Below are positions 1-12,800 of a DNA stretch of 64,000 nt, piece after piece. The stretch's first letter is position 1. Every line of letters begins with the position of its first letter. Both the position numbers and the translations under genes were made by a program. This DNA is from Vespa crabro. Its lineage: Eukaryota; Arthropoda; Insecta; Hymenoptera; Vespidae. Below the pieces are notes generated by a model. The model worked only from the letters and a program-made list of their open reading frames with translations. It did not search any database and was not told the DNA's origin. The stretch lies in contig NC_060960.1 in NCBI RefSeq assembly GCF_910589235.1, positions 4,251,839 through 4,315,838 of the forward strand. Reading direction: 5' to 3'.

Positions 1-320
1 CTCATTCGTTCGTTGTCATACATAATTTTTTTAAATAACAGTGTGACGATAAAAGAGAAAGAAAATTTATGAGCGAATGTAAAAAATCATCTCGCATAAG
101 AAAAACATAATTATATGATATTAGTAAAAATGGAGTGGCTAAATTTGTTTCCATGCTAATTTTGAACCTAAAACGGATCCTTTAAATAAATATTTATTGA
201 TTGCATTCATGTATACCAAAGAATTCATCAATTTAATATTCATTGATTTAGTTCATTGATTTCATTCTTTTCCAGCTAAAGGACGACGAAAAAAGAAAAT
301 TAGTCTGAGACAAAAAAAAA
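1..320 (+). promoter_or_regulatory. Upstream region and 5' UTR of the yellow gene
   Basis: AT-rich DNA directly before the yellow start codon. A pyrimidine-rich stretch ending in CAG at 273-275 could be the acceptor of a 5' UTR intron, which would start the leader exon at 276 and place the promoter outside the window. I see no clear TATA box or initiator. Apart from that acceptor nothing specific can be supported. Confidence 0.35.
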
Positions 321-1150
321 ATGAATCTGTTGATACGATTCGTCGTTTCTATTTATCTATTATCCACCGTTTTAATCACAATTTATGCCAGTAATACACT
401 TAGAGGATGGAATTCTCACTTTGGACGAGCTCCACTTCTCGAACGATATTCCTGGAAGATTCTTGATTTTGCTTATCCCGACGAGGCGAGCAGAAGGCTC
501 GCTTTATCAATGGGAGAATTCATACCAGAGAATGCATTACCAGTGGGTATAGAAATATGGCGTAATAAGCTCTTCATCACGGTTCCAAGATGGCGAAACG
601 GTAACTTATCTTTCACTTTCGGTAACTTCTTCATTAGTCTTATTAGTATATTTGTACTACTCATTTTATTACATTTTTCATATCAATCTAATAAATATCG
701 ATCAAAGATTCATTACAAAAATAATATGATTCATTCTAACGTTCGTTTTTTCTTTACGGATAGATATTTAATTTATCAATTTATAGAAATAAAATAATAA
801 ACCTTCATTTATGTCATCACTACTGACATAATTTTTCGCGTATAAAAAAATATTCTATCGATTTAATAGAAATTATGATGATTGATAGGGCAGAAAGCGA
901 AAGTAACAAATACGAAACGTCTGTCTTCTTCATCTCATTGTTGAAAAGAAGACACAAAAAGGTAGGACCATCTCTTCCACGCTTTTAGTTCACTGATGAT
1001 CATATGTGTCTCAAGTCAGGAACCGGAAGTCCGTGAGAGAACTATAGAGGGAGGCAAGGGCAGTGTCGCAGGAGGTATACATTCAAATCTTGTCTGGACG
1101 ACTTCCGGTTCGCGACAAAAAATGCCGAAAACCGCGAGAGCAACTTGAAT

Positions 1151-1204
<54 letters not shown>

Positions 1205-1461
1205 TTCTCTATTTTACTCACTCACTCATTCTGCTCCTCGAAAGCTCCATCTTCTCTAAGGCATACGAAATCCAGCCCTCTTCTTCCTGGGTTTATTCAC
1301 TCCCGTGTCCTTTATCAGACTTCTCCATCCCCTCCATACCTTTTCCCCTACGTGTTTTATATTTATTATATGCATTGGCGCACGCCAGGCCATTGTACCA
1401 AGCACGGATGGTCAATGATGGCGGCACGCTGTGTACGATCCTTCTATGTTCCATCATTTTG

Positions 1462-1493
<32 letters not shown>

Positions 1494-4400
1494 ACTCTCT
1501 TCTTCTGCTTCTCTATATCTCTGTTTCTGTTTCTGCCTTTAAATCACTAGAATTATAAATAACACGTAATTTTCTTGATATTTTTAGTGTTTCTAAATTG
1601 AACATATATATTTCAATTAATTCTTATCCTTGTTGATCCTATTAAAATATATTCGTCTTTTCATTGTGAATTTTGTATGGTTGAAGGCAAAGTGATTTAA
1701 AGAGTGAAAGAGAAAGAAGAAAAAAAATAAAATGGTGAAAGAAACATGTTCAAGTAATAAATTCGAGGATAAAAAGGAAGCTAAAGGTGAGAATAAGGTG
1801 CTGGTATTTTGGGATGTAGATTCGCGGTGAAACAATAGATATCGGGTACAGCGCTGGCTTTTCTTCTTTCTTCTCTTTCGATCCTCCTCGTTCCGTTTCT
1901 AGGAGCTTTCGAAACGAGCCACAAACCGCTCCCTGTGATCGCCATTGTCTTTAGGGCAAGTTTTTATGCGCCCTCGGTGTTTGTCCCATTCTTTCGCGTA
2001 ACTTCAGATTCACCGTGGGCTCCGAACTTGCTGAGAGAGTTCCGAAGGGGAAAGAAGGAAGAAAGGAAAGAGGAAACGAGAGGCAAAAAAAGAAGAAAGA
2101 GAAAGAGACTTTGTCGGACCCTTCTGGGTACTTTTGTGTTCAATGAACTCCTCCGCGACAAAATAATGGTCGTGTCAACGATTTGCTCGAATCGAAATAA
2201 GCGATTTTGTAAAGTCGAATGAGTTCCGTACAGGTTCGATATGTATATTTATTTATTACATGAACAACAACATGAAGAATTCAATTCAAAATGAGCTTCT
2301 CAATCTTTTACTCTCGTAACATTTGATCGCAAATAGCCAAAATGACAGTAATATATCGACCAACACGGAGATATAATTTATATAGATTAAAATTTTGGCT
2401 AATATCGCTTATAAGAAAACGTATCTGTTGAGATGCATGTATTTGATAATCATTGACGAAAGAATTTTACTTATGAATCATTATTCTGTTTATTTATAAA
2501 GCATAAGAGTAATTTGTCATAAAGTGAAAATAAACTTAACTACTCAAATATAATCGTTTGACTGTTAAACTTCTATCGATCAAATACGTGAATTACATAT
2601 ATTAAATGATGTTTTTAATTAAATTAATTCTCAGGTGCAATAATCTGAATAACATTGATAGAACATACAATGCAAATTACATACATATCTTTCTATAAAT
2701 TTTTATAGTATACAAATCTTTGAAGGTATACCAGCGACACTGAATTACATTTCGTTGGATGCAAATCGTGGAGGTTCACCTAAACTCACTCCATATCCAA
2801 ATTGGGCTCAGAATAAGGCTGGTGCTTGCGGATCTGGATTAACTACTGTATATAGGTAATTACTAATAATAATCGGTGAATAAAAAAAATTTAAGAATTA
2901 TTTAATGATCGATGGATTTAATTTACAGAATACACGCTGACGTATGCGATAGATTATGGGTTTTGGATACTGGTACTATTGGATATGAAGATACAACTGT
3001 GCAAGCATGTCCTTATACATTAAATATTTTCGACTTGAACACAGATAAAATTCTGAGACAGTACAGGCTCCGTCCAGACGATATCAATCAAGTATGACTA
3101 TATGTTTATAAAAGATACAACAATAATTTATTTATCATATTATCCAAAGAAAGATATTTAAATTATAAATAAATAAGCTCACACAAAACTATTAAAAAAT
3201 TTTTAAATATTTGCAATATACCTTTCATTGGAATTTAGAATCAAAATTCTTATAAATTCACTGACACGAATATTGATTATCAAGAACTTAAGAACTCTCG
3301 TTTTCCATACAATTACAATCTATCCAAACTATTAATACTGATGTAAAGATATTAATCTCTCGGACATTTTTCACAGAATACTTTCATCGCGAACATAGCC
3401 GTAGATCTTGGAAAGGGTGGCTGTGATGATGCCTTTGCCTACATGTCAGATGAACTCGGTTACGGACTGATAGTTTATTCTTGGGAACAAAACAAATCTT
3501 GGCGAATAACTCATAGCTATTTCATGCCTGATCCACTTGCTGGTGACTACAATATTGCTGGTCTTAACTTCCAATGGGGTGAAGAGGGTATTTTTGGTAT
3601 GAGTCTTTCTCCAATAGCCTTCGATGGCTACAGAACGCTTTTCTTTCATCCATTGAGTAGTTATCGAGAGTTTGCCATCTCTACGAGAATCTTGAGGAAC
3701 GAGGAACTTGCAAAGAACAGCTATCATGAGTTCCAGGTGAATAAAAGAACGATTTCTCTCACTTTCTCTCTTTCTTCTTCTCTTCCTTCTTCTTTCGACA
3801 TCACGAGCGATTCTTAAACCGGTTTTCATTATTACGATTTACGTTTCTACGCCTACGAAACATAACGGAATGACATAACGCAAGACGGGAGGTAAATTGA
3901 TCAAGTTTATAAAAAGACGATCGATGACATTCGTTGATCGAGTAAGAAACAATATCTTGATAATGACAAAGACATGTCTCTGAGAACTTAATCAGAAAAA
4001 AATCACGATGATCTCATAGTTTAATTATACTTTCATTCTTTAAAATCATTAATGCAAAAATTAAGATTATTATTCTTTCATTTTGTTATTATTCTTCTAT
4101 TTATTATTATTATATATCTTTATATTTTTTCAAAGTAATAAATTAGTAATGTTACCATTGAACATAATTTTTTGTTTTCTTTTTGTACAGGCACTCGAAG
4201 AGAGAGGACCTAACTCACACTGTACTGCATCGATTATGGACGAGAATGGATTGCAATTCTTCAATTTGGTCGATCAAAATGCAGTGGGATGTTGGAACTC
4301 TCAGTTGCCTTATATTTCCGCTAATCACGCATTAGTCGCAAAACACGACGAGGCTTTAATATTCCCAGCGGACGTCAAGGTATGATTAAAACTCAAAGAA

Positions 4401-4648
4401 AATAGGGAACATTTGGGATCGAGATAATATAAGAAAGAAAATGTTCATATGTTCAAATGTTTCAGGTGAATAGAGGCATGCTTTGGATAATATCGGATAA
4501 GATGCCCGTTTTCCTACTTTCAACCTTAAATTATACTGACATAAACTTCAGAATATTAACTACACCAGTTCAGGAAGCTATCTCTGGCACAGTTTGCGAA
4601 AACACACCTTGGCGATACGCCAGTAATCACATTTGGTGGGACCGATGA
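321..4648 (+). CDS. y: Yellow/MRJP-family secreted protein, closest to yellow (yellow-y)
   Basis: Six coding exons join with consistent phases: 321-600, 2726-2855, 2929-3091, 3377-3736, 4191-4379 and 4466-4648. They total 1305 bases, or 434 residues plus TGA, and all introns are GT..AG. The N terminus is hydrophobic (about residues 5-23) and looks like a signal peptide. The rest is a single major-royal-jelly/Yellow domain with ERYSW, ENALPVG, TVPRWRNGIPATL, RLWVLDTG, NTFIANIAVD, ELGYGL, NFQWGEEGIFGMSLSPI, ERGPNSH, DQNAVGCW, FPADVK and MPVFLL. The identity to Drosophila yellow that I recall extends through DELGYGL, GEEGIFGMSLSPI and LIDQNAVGCW-like blocks, which favours yellow over the other paralogues. 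In insects Yellow is secreted by epidermal cells and promotes dark cuticle pigment. The protein stops soon after TVCENTPW and lacks the proline-rich tail of the fly protein. Intron 1 is 2.1 kb and carries microsatellites and an ETS-like inverted repeat. Confidence 0.9.
1020..1111. promoter_or_regulatory. Inverted repeat with two ETS-consensus sites in yellow intron 1
   Basis: GAACCGGAAGTC at 1020-1031 is repeated as its exact reverse complement at 1100-1111, with 68 bases between. Each arm contains ACCGGAAGT, the classic ETS-family binding consensus, so the element holds two opposed ETS-like sites. The flanks add a few further complementary bases (GTC on the outside). It could be an enhancer, an RNA stem in the intron, or chance. 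The perfect 12-base match and the consensus content are what is seen; the role is inferred. Confidence 0.45.
1154..1200. repeat. (TC)23 microsatellite in yellow intron 1
   Basis: An uninterrupted TC dinucleotide run. A second, imperfect CT-rich tract follows at about 1463-1510. On the plus (transcribed) strand both are pyrimidine tracts. Confidence 0.95.
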
Positions 4649-4663
4649 TACCGATATAGTCGA

Positions 4664-4669
4664 AATAAA
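4664..4669 (+). terminator. AATAAA polyadenylation signal of yellow
   Basis: A canonical AATAAA lies only 15 bases after the yellow stop codon and is followed by an A-rich run. If it is used, the 3' UTR is extremely short. A later signal cannot be excluded. Confidence 0.55.
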
Positions 4670-5509
4670 GTATAAAAAAAGTGTAAAATCTATTTTGAAA
4701 AAAGATGAAAGCACGTGTTTACCCGCTCAAGGTTTCAAGCGGTCTCCTGCTGGCCTCGAGAGTTCCGGTCATCTAAATACAATTGGTCGTTTGTACGATC
4801 GGCAACTTCGTTTTCTTATTCTTCTTATTCTTTTTCTTCTTCCTTTTTCTTGTTCATCTTTTAAAAAAAAGAAAAAAACGAGATAAAGGAAAGAAGGTAG
4901 AAATGGAAAAGAAATGTATATCGACTATCTTTCGTCTCCTTTCTCTTCCTCCCACTACTCTAAAACTTGGTCGTTAACACTGCTTCTATGCGGAGACTTT
5001 ACAAGTCCTTTAGGGTCCTTTCGAGCGATTTACCAGGACGACTAGCCGCCTCATCAATAATTCATGATAGCGGGAGGCTCCTAGGAAATAATAATATCCC
5101 TATTCCGATGGAGATTCGTTGTGAATACTTCCTTTTTTCTTCCTTCTTTTTTTAAACAAGATTTTATCCCTTTTTTCGCGATTCCATCCTTTGGGAGAGT
5201 TTATAGTACAGATAAAGTGTACTCATAAATTTTGTAGAAATATTTGAATATCACAAATGTAATATTCTCGATAATATATAGTATTAAAATAAATATATAT
5301 TTCTATACATATGTTAATTATATTAGATCTTTAATTATATTATTTAGTTATTTTTAATTCATTTGATTGATATGATTAATTAACCATGAACTAATTTTAA
5401 TATTTCAAAGATCATTTATCTTGTGTATTCCGAAAAAAAATATTTCTTCTCTAATTTCGATTTTGAACAAAGATTTAAAGCAAGTCTCAAAGGTTATAGA
5501 CCGTCGCGA

Positions 5510-5815
5510 AAATCGTAGGAAGTAAATCAAAGTGTCTTAGAATGGCGGCAGTAGTGGTAAGAACTAGGCGAGACATCCTAACACTTGGGCCAATTTCGAA
5601 CGTTTATACGGCGTGAAAACGGTTATCGAATTGGCGTGAATCAGCCAGCCCGCAGGAGCCAGATGGCCCGACGTGCCCCATTAGTTTGGCCCTCGTTTCC
5701 GATAATTTTAAGGCGACCAGCCATTTCGTGCTCTGATATACGATCGGATATCGCTCGCACGATTCTTACAAAATTATCCGTTTCACGCCCCCGCCAGTAA
5801 AATATGATCTTGCCG
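5510..5815. promoter_or_regulatory. GC-rich island, possible cis-regulatory element
   Basis: About 300 bases are clearly richer in G+C than the AT-rich flanks and contain GGCGGC, repeated CG dinucleotides and homeodomain-like TAATTT. The plus frame 5585-5800 stays open for 71 codons but has no recognisable protein character or splice context. I infer conserved non-coding DNA or an untranslated exon. Confidence 0.3.
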
Positions 5816-6133
5816 GAGAACGCAAGTTCATCATCTTTCTTTCTTTCGAATTTCAGGTTTAGAACTCTTTGATATTTCGTTGTTGTTATTATTTCGTTAT
5901 ATTAAGTAAATGAAAAAACTATAATAGAATATTTTGTATGTGACTCATATAATAAAATAATCTTGTGTAAAAGTTAACTTAAAAATACTTTAATACTTTA
6001 GATAAATAAATAACAAAAAAAAGAGCATATTCTATCTAGAAAAAAAATTTATCTAAAAATTTTTAAGACGGATAAGGTACGAAAAAGAGAAAAAACAATA
6101 AGAATCGAGGTTCGTGTAGGAAGATTCTCGCTT

Positions 6134-6179
6134 CAAATGCTAATTCTTACGATCTATGGATCGTAGATCGTAGCATTTG
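6134..6179. other. 46-base stem-loop
   Basis: CAAATGCTA (6134-6142) pairs exactly with TAGCATTTG (6171-6179). Inside it ACGATC pairs with GATCGT around a four-base loop, with a symmetric six-by-six internal loop between the two stems. It is short for a microRNA precursor unless the flanks add pairing. It could be a structured regulatory element. Confidence 0.4.
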
Positions 6180-6954
6180 GCGCAACTAACTGGCGATTAG
6201 AAGAGGCCGAACGAGATATGTGCATGAGATTGCTGTAGATGATAACAAAGGTGTTTTCAATTTGGAAAGCAGCCCTTCATTCCCCTCTTTCTCTCTCTCA
6301 TTCTCTCTTTCTCTCTCTTTCTCCCTTTTTTATCTCTTCTTTCCCTCTTGCCATCTTTCTTCGATCGATAAAAGAAGTTTCAAAGGTTCTAAGTCTGTCT
6401 CGTTAACATGTCGATCCTGATCAGGCACGATGTGCATTATGGGCATCGGCATGGATTATAATCTTAAGATCAGAAAAGATCAAGAATCTTTTCTCATGAG
6501 GCCTTCCTTTTCGCTATCGCTCGAACAAAACTTTTTAATTTAAATTATTTATAGGTATTATTATTTTTATTATATGTATATTAAATAAAATGAATAAAAG
6601 TTTAAATTTCTAAAAATTAGATGAATTGTAATAATACGATCAATGCTTGTTTTAAAATCCAGATTCAATCTTTAAACGTGCATTGTATATATCGTCGTCG
6701 AAACTTTCTGTACAATGTTAAAAACAAAACAAATATTCAACGAATACTTATTAAAAATTTTAAGCAGTCTACAATTCCTTCTAATCTCTTTTTTTATTCT
6801 CTTTTTACTTGAGACCGATTCCAATTTACGAGGAATCAAGAAAGAAGAAAGAACGAACGTTTCTCGATCAAATTTTATTTCAGAAGGCAACATGAGTACT
6901 CGGTGCTTGGTCTTTTGGATTTCGTATCAGCTTACTATCCTTAGGTTTGTTTTA

Positions 6955-7095
6955 AATTAACACCTACCCACGCCCGCGGCACGCTTTAACACCTTTTTAA
7001 AAGGTGCCTGCTTCAGGCCGACCCTCGGCTTTTTTTTACCATCGGCGCCGGTAATTATGGGTTGGTTGGCTCGAGCCAACTCGCGCCCCCCTTAA
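6955..7095. promoter_or_regulatory. GC-rich island packed with palindromes
   Basis: Within about 140 bases lie a near-perfect palindrome at 6990-7006 (CACCTTTT-T-AAAAGGTG), a perfect 16-base palindrome at 7065-7080 (GTTGGCTCGAGCCAAC) and a GGCGCC-centred inverted repeat near 7040-7053. Base composition differs sharply from the AT-rich flanks. There is no coding frame of note. A promoter, an insulator-like element or a remnant of a mobile element are all possible. Confidence 0.35.
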
Positions 7096-9828
7096 AGACG
7101 ACGATATATTTCTGGTAACGAGTTATTCGCACGGCAACTTTCGCATCGAAACGCTTTCTCGTCGTTCTTTTCGTCATCTTGTTCGTTTCTCTTTTTCTTT
7201 TTCTTTTTCCTCTCTATCTCTTGCTCCTTGTTTCTCTTTCTCCTTCATTATCAATCTTTTGTCTTATTTTCCATTCCAATCCTTCCTTTCCCACGAAGTA
7301 ATAACGAACAACACGTTTTGCCTTTATTAACCGTCGTGTTTCATTTTCATGGAAACTGAGCTGTCCGATTTGAGGCGATCAGATCTTATTCGAAAATACT
7401 AATTATAGGTGCTGTTACTCAGCGCGAACGGTCAGTTGATTAAACCTATGTCTTATTCGGTGATTATTAAAATAGATTCGATGATTTTTAATTTGTATGC
7501 TTTACATTTTTATTAGCAAGGGACATATATTGTCCGTTTTTAAATTACTTGTATTAAATTTCATTATATTAAATTGTATGTTAATTTTTTTATAATCGAC
7601 ATAATTTTTTTATAATCGATATTTTTTTACGACTGTGTAAATAAGGTTGCAGATATACAGGTGTTATAGATTTAAGAATAAAAATAAATGAATAATATAA
7701 CATTTGTATTTATCAGCAAATTATCGATCTAAGTAATTTAATATAAAATTAATTGTTTAATTATTAAATAATAGTAACTACCATGCACATATATTCAAAT
7801 TTTTCTTGAATTAAGATCAATAGATATCTACTTTATCTACCTCTGTTTTATCGACAGCTTTTCTAAAAACATAGTCTTCATGGTAGTTCTACACCTTTTG
7901 TCCATAGCATATGTGACAGCTATGAAAGAACAGCTAAGAAAATACTATCCTCATCATAGACATATATAAGCTTATATAGCGTATAATGTATATAGTGTAT
8001 AAGCTTATATAGAATATATCCCTTTTAGACATGCCTAAGTATAATTCAATTAATGTGTGACAATAATTTTGATATGTAGTATAAATAGTAATACATTTGA
8101 CAAAAGCAAGAAAAAACTATATGCCAGATTATAATTCTTTAAAGGTAGATTAATTAAAAAGAGTTTGGTATTAATATAAACCTTATATTTTTATATTCTA
8201 GTTAATTATTTATACAAATAGTTAAATCGTATTTAAGCAAACATTAGCTTGATATTACTACCGATGAAATATATAACACATAACATAAAAAATAATACAA
8301 GAGGCTAACGTTAACTTTATTCTTTTATACTATTAACTATTACAATTACTTTAAAAATTACTAAAAAAATAAAAAAAATAAAATCTAAGTCTTCAATAAT
8401 AGAGAAAAAAAATTTTTTTTTTCTTATTAAAATCTTATATCTATTTAAATTAGAAATCAGAATTTTTTAGTGTGTTCCTCGAAGACATTATTTTAGAATT
8501 CTATTTATCCATCGAAGTATCATCAGCAATGTAAAATATAAATAATTTAATGTTTGATTAGAAATAGAAAGAAAATATTTTGGAAACGTACCGAAATAAA
8601 TAGCCATTCGCCCGATAGTATTTGCTTTATAAAATCTAGATTTAGATTTCGATTAATCACAACCGATAGTACCGATCCAGGTCTCACCACGTGGAGGTTG
8701 CTACATCTGGAGACGCACGAGGTAACGATGACTATACTTTAAAATTTGCGTTCTTGATTTTCTAATCGATATTTCGAACAATAAAACAAAATTCTCGATA
8801 GGACTTTTAATCACGCCTGCGAATACTCATGTGAGTATTAGAATAATGGTGACTCTACAAGCAACGTTTCCGGCGTTCCCGATGTACTATTCTCTTATTT
8901 ACATTGTTATTCTTTTACTATGCTTGAACTCGTTTGAAATAGCATTTTTATCTACCCATAACAGATGCTGGTTAGATAGTAAAATTAATTTGTTTTATAA
9001 AGTAGTTCTGCTTTCATAGTTTTAAATCATTAATATGAAAAATACAGAAAAAAAGAAAGAGATGGTGAAAATGATTAAATATCTCTTTCTTAAAAAAAAA
9101 AAAAAATACATATAAACAAAATTTACAAAAAGAAATAAAATATAATTACTAAAATGTTCATTATCAGGAAGACATTAATTGAAAATGTAAATTACAATAT
9201 AAACGAGCAAGACATTAACTAAACTTACATGAAAGTAGTACGTTGTTTAATTTAAATAACAAACATTCATAATAATCGACCATCGTTCAAACTGTAATTC
9301 TTCGTATAATTAAAACTTTTTGCATAAATGAAATGAAAAAGAAGTCAACGATATAAGAAAATACCATACAAGATCTATTTCAAAAAATTTAATTCTATAT
9401 GCATGCATATATAGCCGTATGAAATCTGAATTCTAAGATTCAATTGGTATAATCACACTCGAATTTTAGTACTAATTCAAATTTCATTTTCAAAGAATTC
9501 TCGCGTGATACCGTGAAACGAGCTACGAATGAGAAAAGAAGAAGTGAAGAAACAGTAGAAGTCGAGAAGGCGATGCTCGACTATTCTCTCGAGAGTCCAG
9601 CCACGGTAAATTAGATGAAGAAGGTTCGGCTTTGCGTGACTAAGCGTATTGCTAGATTTTATGCAACAAATAAGAACTAGACTTGGGGAATAAATTGCGG
9701 GAGTGAAAGCAAGAGCAACTAAAAAAGGAAGGAAAATAGAAGAAACAAAGAAGGAGAGAAGCAAGGAAGAAAGGAAGGATATTCTTCCTCTTCCCGTGTC
9801 CTTCTCCATTAATTCTCCTTTAACAGGA

Positions 9829-12800
9829 ATGAGCGATATCCACCGACGTCTTGACAATCAAATTAAAAAGACAAATCAACGTGAGGATGTCTCATCGATC
9901 GATGATAAGAATCAAGAAAATCTGAATAAATCCGAGTATCTCGGTAAAGATTTCAACGAAGAAAACAGAATAGAAGAGAATAGGATTGAAAGAGTAAACT
10001 ACAATCCATTTGATCAAGGTAATTGCTAAATGTAAGTAGGATAAAGAAAAGAAGTATATACATTTTGGACTGAAAGAATGATCTACAATCCATTTGATCA
10101 AGATAATAGTTAATTGTAACTAGGATAAAGAAAAGGCGGATATATATTTTTTCTTCTTTTGTTCATTTATCTTGAGTGAGATACCTAAATAAATTCATTT
10201 TCATCGCCTTTCTATATGATCAAATTATGTTCTTATATATGAGATGATAAAAAGTTTTAAATAAACACTTTCGAATCAATTGCTAATTCAATAAAAAATT
10301 TTTTCGATCGAAATGTCCGCATAAATTCAGCGATACCGTTCAATATATCCACGTGTTTACTTAAGAAAGAAAAATATTTCTAGAAAATATCTCAAGACTA
10401 TCATCGATCACAACGCAAGGTGAAATATCTCAAAAAGATAAAGACGATAAATTGTTTTGCAAGTTTGAAAAGAACTCCAATAGCTTCATCGTTAACACCT
10501 TTCAGAATAAAGTTAAAGAAGAAGGAAACATGCAAGCAACGCAAATCGAAGAGGTATATGAAACTACTTTTATTATACTTACTCTTGTTTTTAACTCGAA
10601 TAAATGTAATAACATAAGAAGGTCTATTATAGTCATATATGTTAGAAGGGCATCCCTTTTTTATTTAACTAATTTACGATTTATAGTAATCTTTATACGA
10701 CTACGATTACTTAGCTCGTTTTGGTTCTTCCTAAAGAGGAAAAAAAAAATATGGGCAACGAAATGGAGAATGTAAGTTAAAACAAAAATAAAAAGAAAAT
10801 ATCCTTACTAGGTTGCAGTTGGCGAAATTAGTTATGGTAAAGATGACGGTACAACTCGAACGAAAGAAGTAATTAAGGAAGCTGTGCCAATAACGTCACG
10901 TAAACTTTCCAGTGAGTCAACTAATTTACGTTAATTAAAATACTAGATGTTTCTCTAACTTAATACTTTCTGAACAAACTGTACTAAAACACGAATATAT
11001 ACTTTTAAATTTATCACAAGAGTAGCTCGTGTTAAAATGTGTATGTATGCGAGTCCTGTGTCGTCAACAAAGAAAAAACGCTAATCGATTTTGTTACACA
11101 CTTTCTATTATCCAAGCTCAAAAATTTTACCGGAAAAAAGATTAACGATCCTCCTTAAACATAGTTTCGTATATTTGTCCTAACCAAGTATTTACTCTTA
11201 ATCATTCAGAGATTTTTTTTGCGATCAAATGTCTATTGAAAAAAGTAGGACGATCGAATGTAAATTTACTGGATTTAAATTAAATTTTTCAAATATTTTC
11301 CAGATATTTACAATTGTGAAAAAGAAAGAAATAAATGTTCCCTTAATTAGTGAGTCGAATAAAAAAGAGAAAAAAGAAAACTTGTTAAAAAATTGTCTCC
11401 GTCGTTGACTCTCTCTTTTCTTATGTATGGAAATTAATCTAAATCAATGTAGACATTTATGAACGCACATACACGCATACACACATATACGCATTTTTCA
11501 TAATTCTGAAGGTAACTGACGATGACCTCATACGTAATCGCAGCAAACGTGAACAATGATGAAGTTATTAGAAAACCATTGAGAAATGATACCATAAAAG
11601 CAGATACAAGGAGGCTTAAAACCGTAACACTCGATAGAGTTGGTAGGATTTTTAAATCCCGAGGACAGACATGCGAGATGGATAAAGCCGAAATAAACTT
11701 GGACAATGTAATGGTTAGGAATCTCGTAATATACGATTCTATTATTCAATTATTAACTTATGGTATAATTACGAATATATTAACAAAAAAGAATTAGTGA
11801 ACAACAGAGCACATAAATAAAGCAATAATAATTGTTGATATGTATCAATTATTTGCTTTAAGACATTATTATTCATTACGATATAACGTTATATTTTTGA
11901 ACATTTTACAACATTTTTGAATATTTTAATTTTCTTGGAAAAACATCAATTATCTGGAAAACAAATTTCTATGGATAGAGTATAACAGAATCTGAGGAAA
12001 AATACGACGAGCAAACTTCGAGGAAGGACAAAACCAATTCTTTGGGAAGAATGTTGAAGTTGGTGGACAAAGATGGCGCACCAAAGAAGCTTTTTCCTCA
12101 TCCACGTGCTGGATCCTTGAGTAGGATTTTTCGTAAACATTCGACTAATGTGAACATCGAAACCGTTGATAAGACAGAGGAAGAATCCCCCGGAATTTTT
12201 TCAAGAATGTTTAATCATCTAAGAGGTACTAAGTAACTATGTTAAACATTTTCATAAGTCTCAAAAAATAAAAAAATAAAAAAATGAGACTTGTTAAAAT
12301 AAAGAAAAGAAAAAGCCTATACTATTCCTAAATTTTACATATTTTTAACAAATTTTTTCATAAAGTATAACATGTTTTTTTTTTTTAAGAATTTTCTTTA
12401 TGTCATAACTTCGGTATAATTTACATTTATTAATACGAAAATGATTAAAAATTAATACAAATTAATAATTCATGAAAAGAGAGAAAGGAGCAAGGTTAAT
12501 TTATCTGAGAGAAAGAAATTCAAAAAAGTTTCTTCTTTTCATCGTCTTCTAAATTAACTCTCGTTGTACAAAATATATTTGTTAAAAACAACGATGAAAG
12601 CATTAAAAAATTCTTTACTTTTTTTTTAGGTCGTTCGGCAAATAGCAGAAATAGGAGCAATTCAAACAACTTACGCGAAACAATGGAAAAAGAAAAGTCC
12701 TCGTTACCTCCGAAATTACCAATGAGTTCGAAAATATTGTCCCAGAAATCTTCAAAACCACCATTATCGGTATCATCCTCATCGTCATCGGCGGCTGAAA

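Larger units (their letters stand above)
4670..9826. other. Intergenic region between yellow and the unrecognised gene
   Basis: I see no convincing long coding frame here. It is AT-rich background with GC-richer patches near 4690-4810, 4960-5110, 5510-5815 and 6955-7095, CT-rich tracts near 6280-6350 and 7150-7260, and short direct repeats (for example about 7575-7625 and 7965-8020). A stretch ending CACGAG|GTAACG near 8720 could be the donor of an untranslated first exon of the downstream gene, but no acceptor pairing proves it. Confidence 0.5.

Noticed and set aside
1063..1558. Two overlapping plus-strand frames of 137 and 159 codons within yellow intron 1.
   Set aside because: Both are mostly Ser-Leu repeats from CT microsatellites and lie in a well-supported intron.
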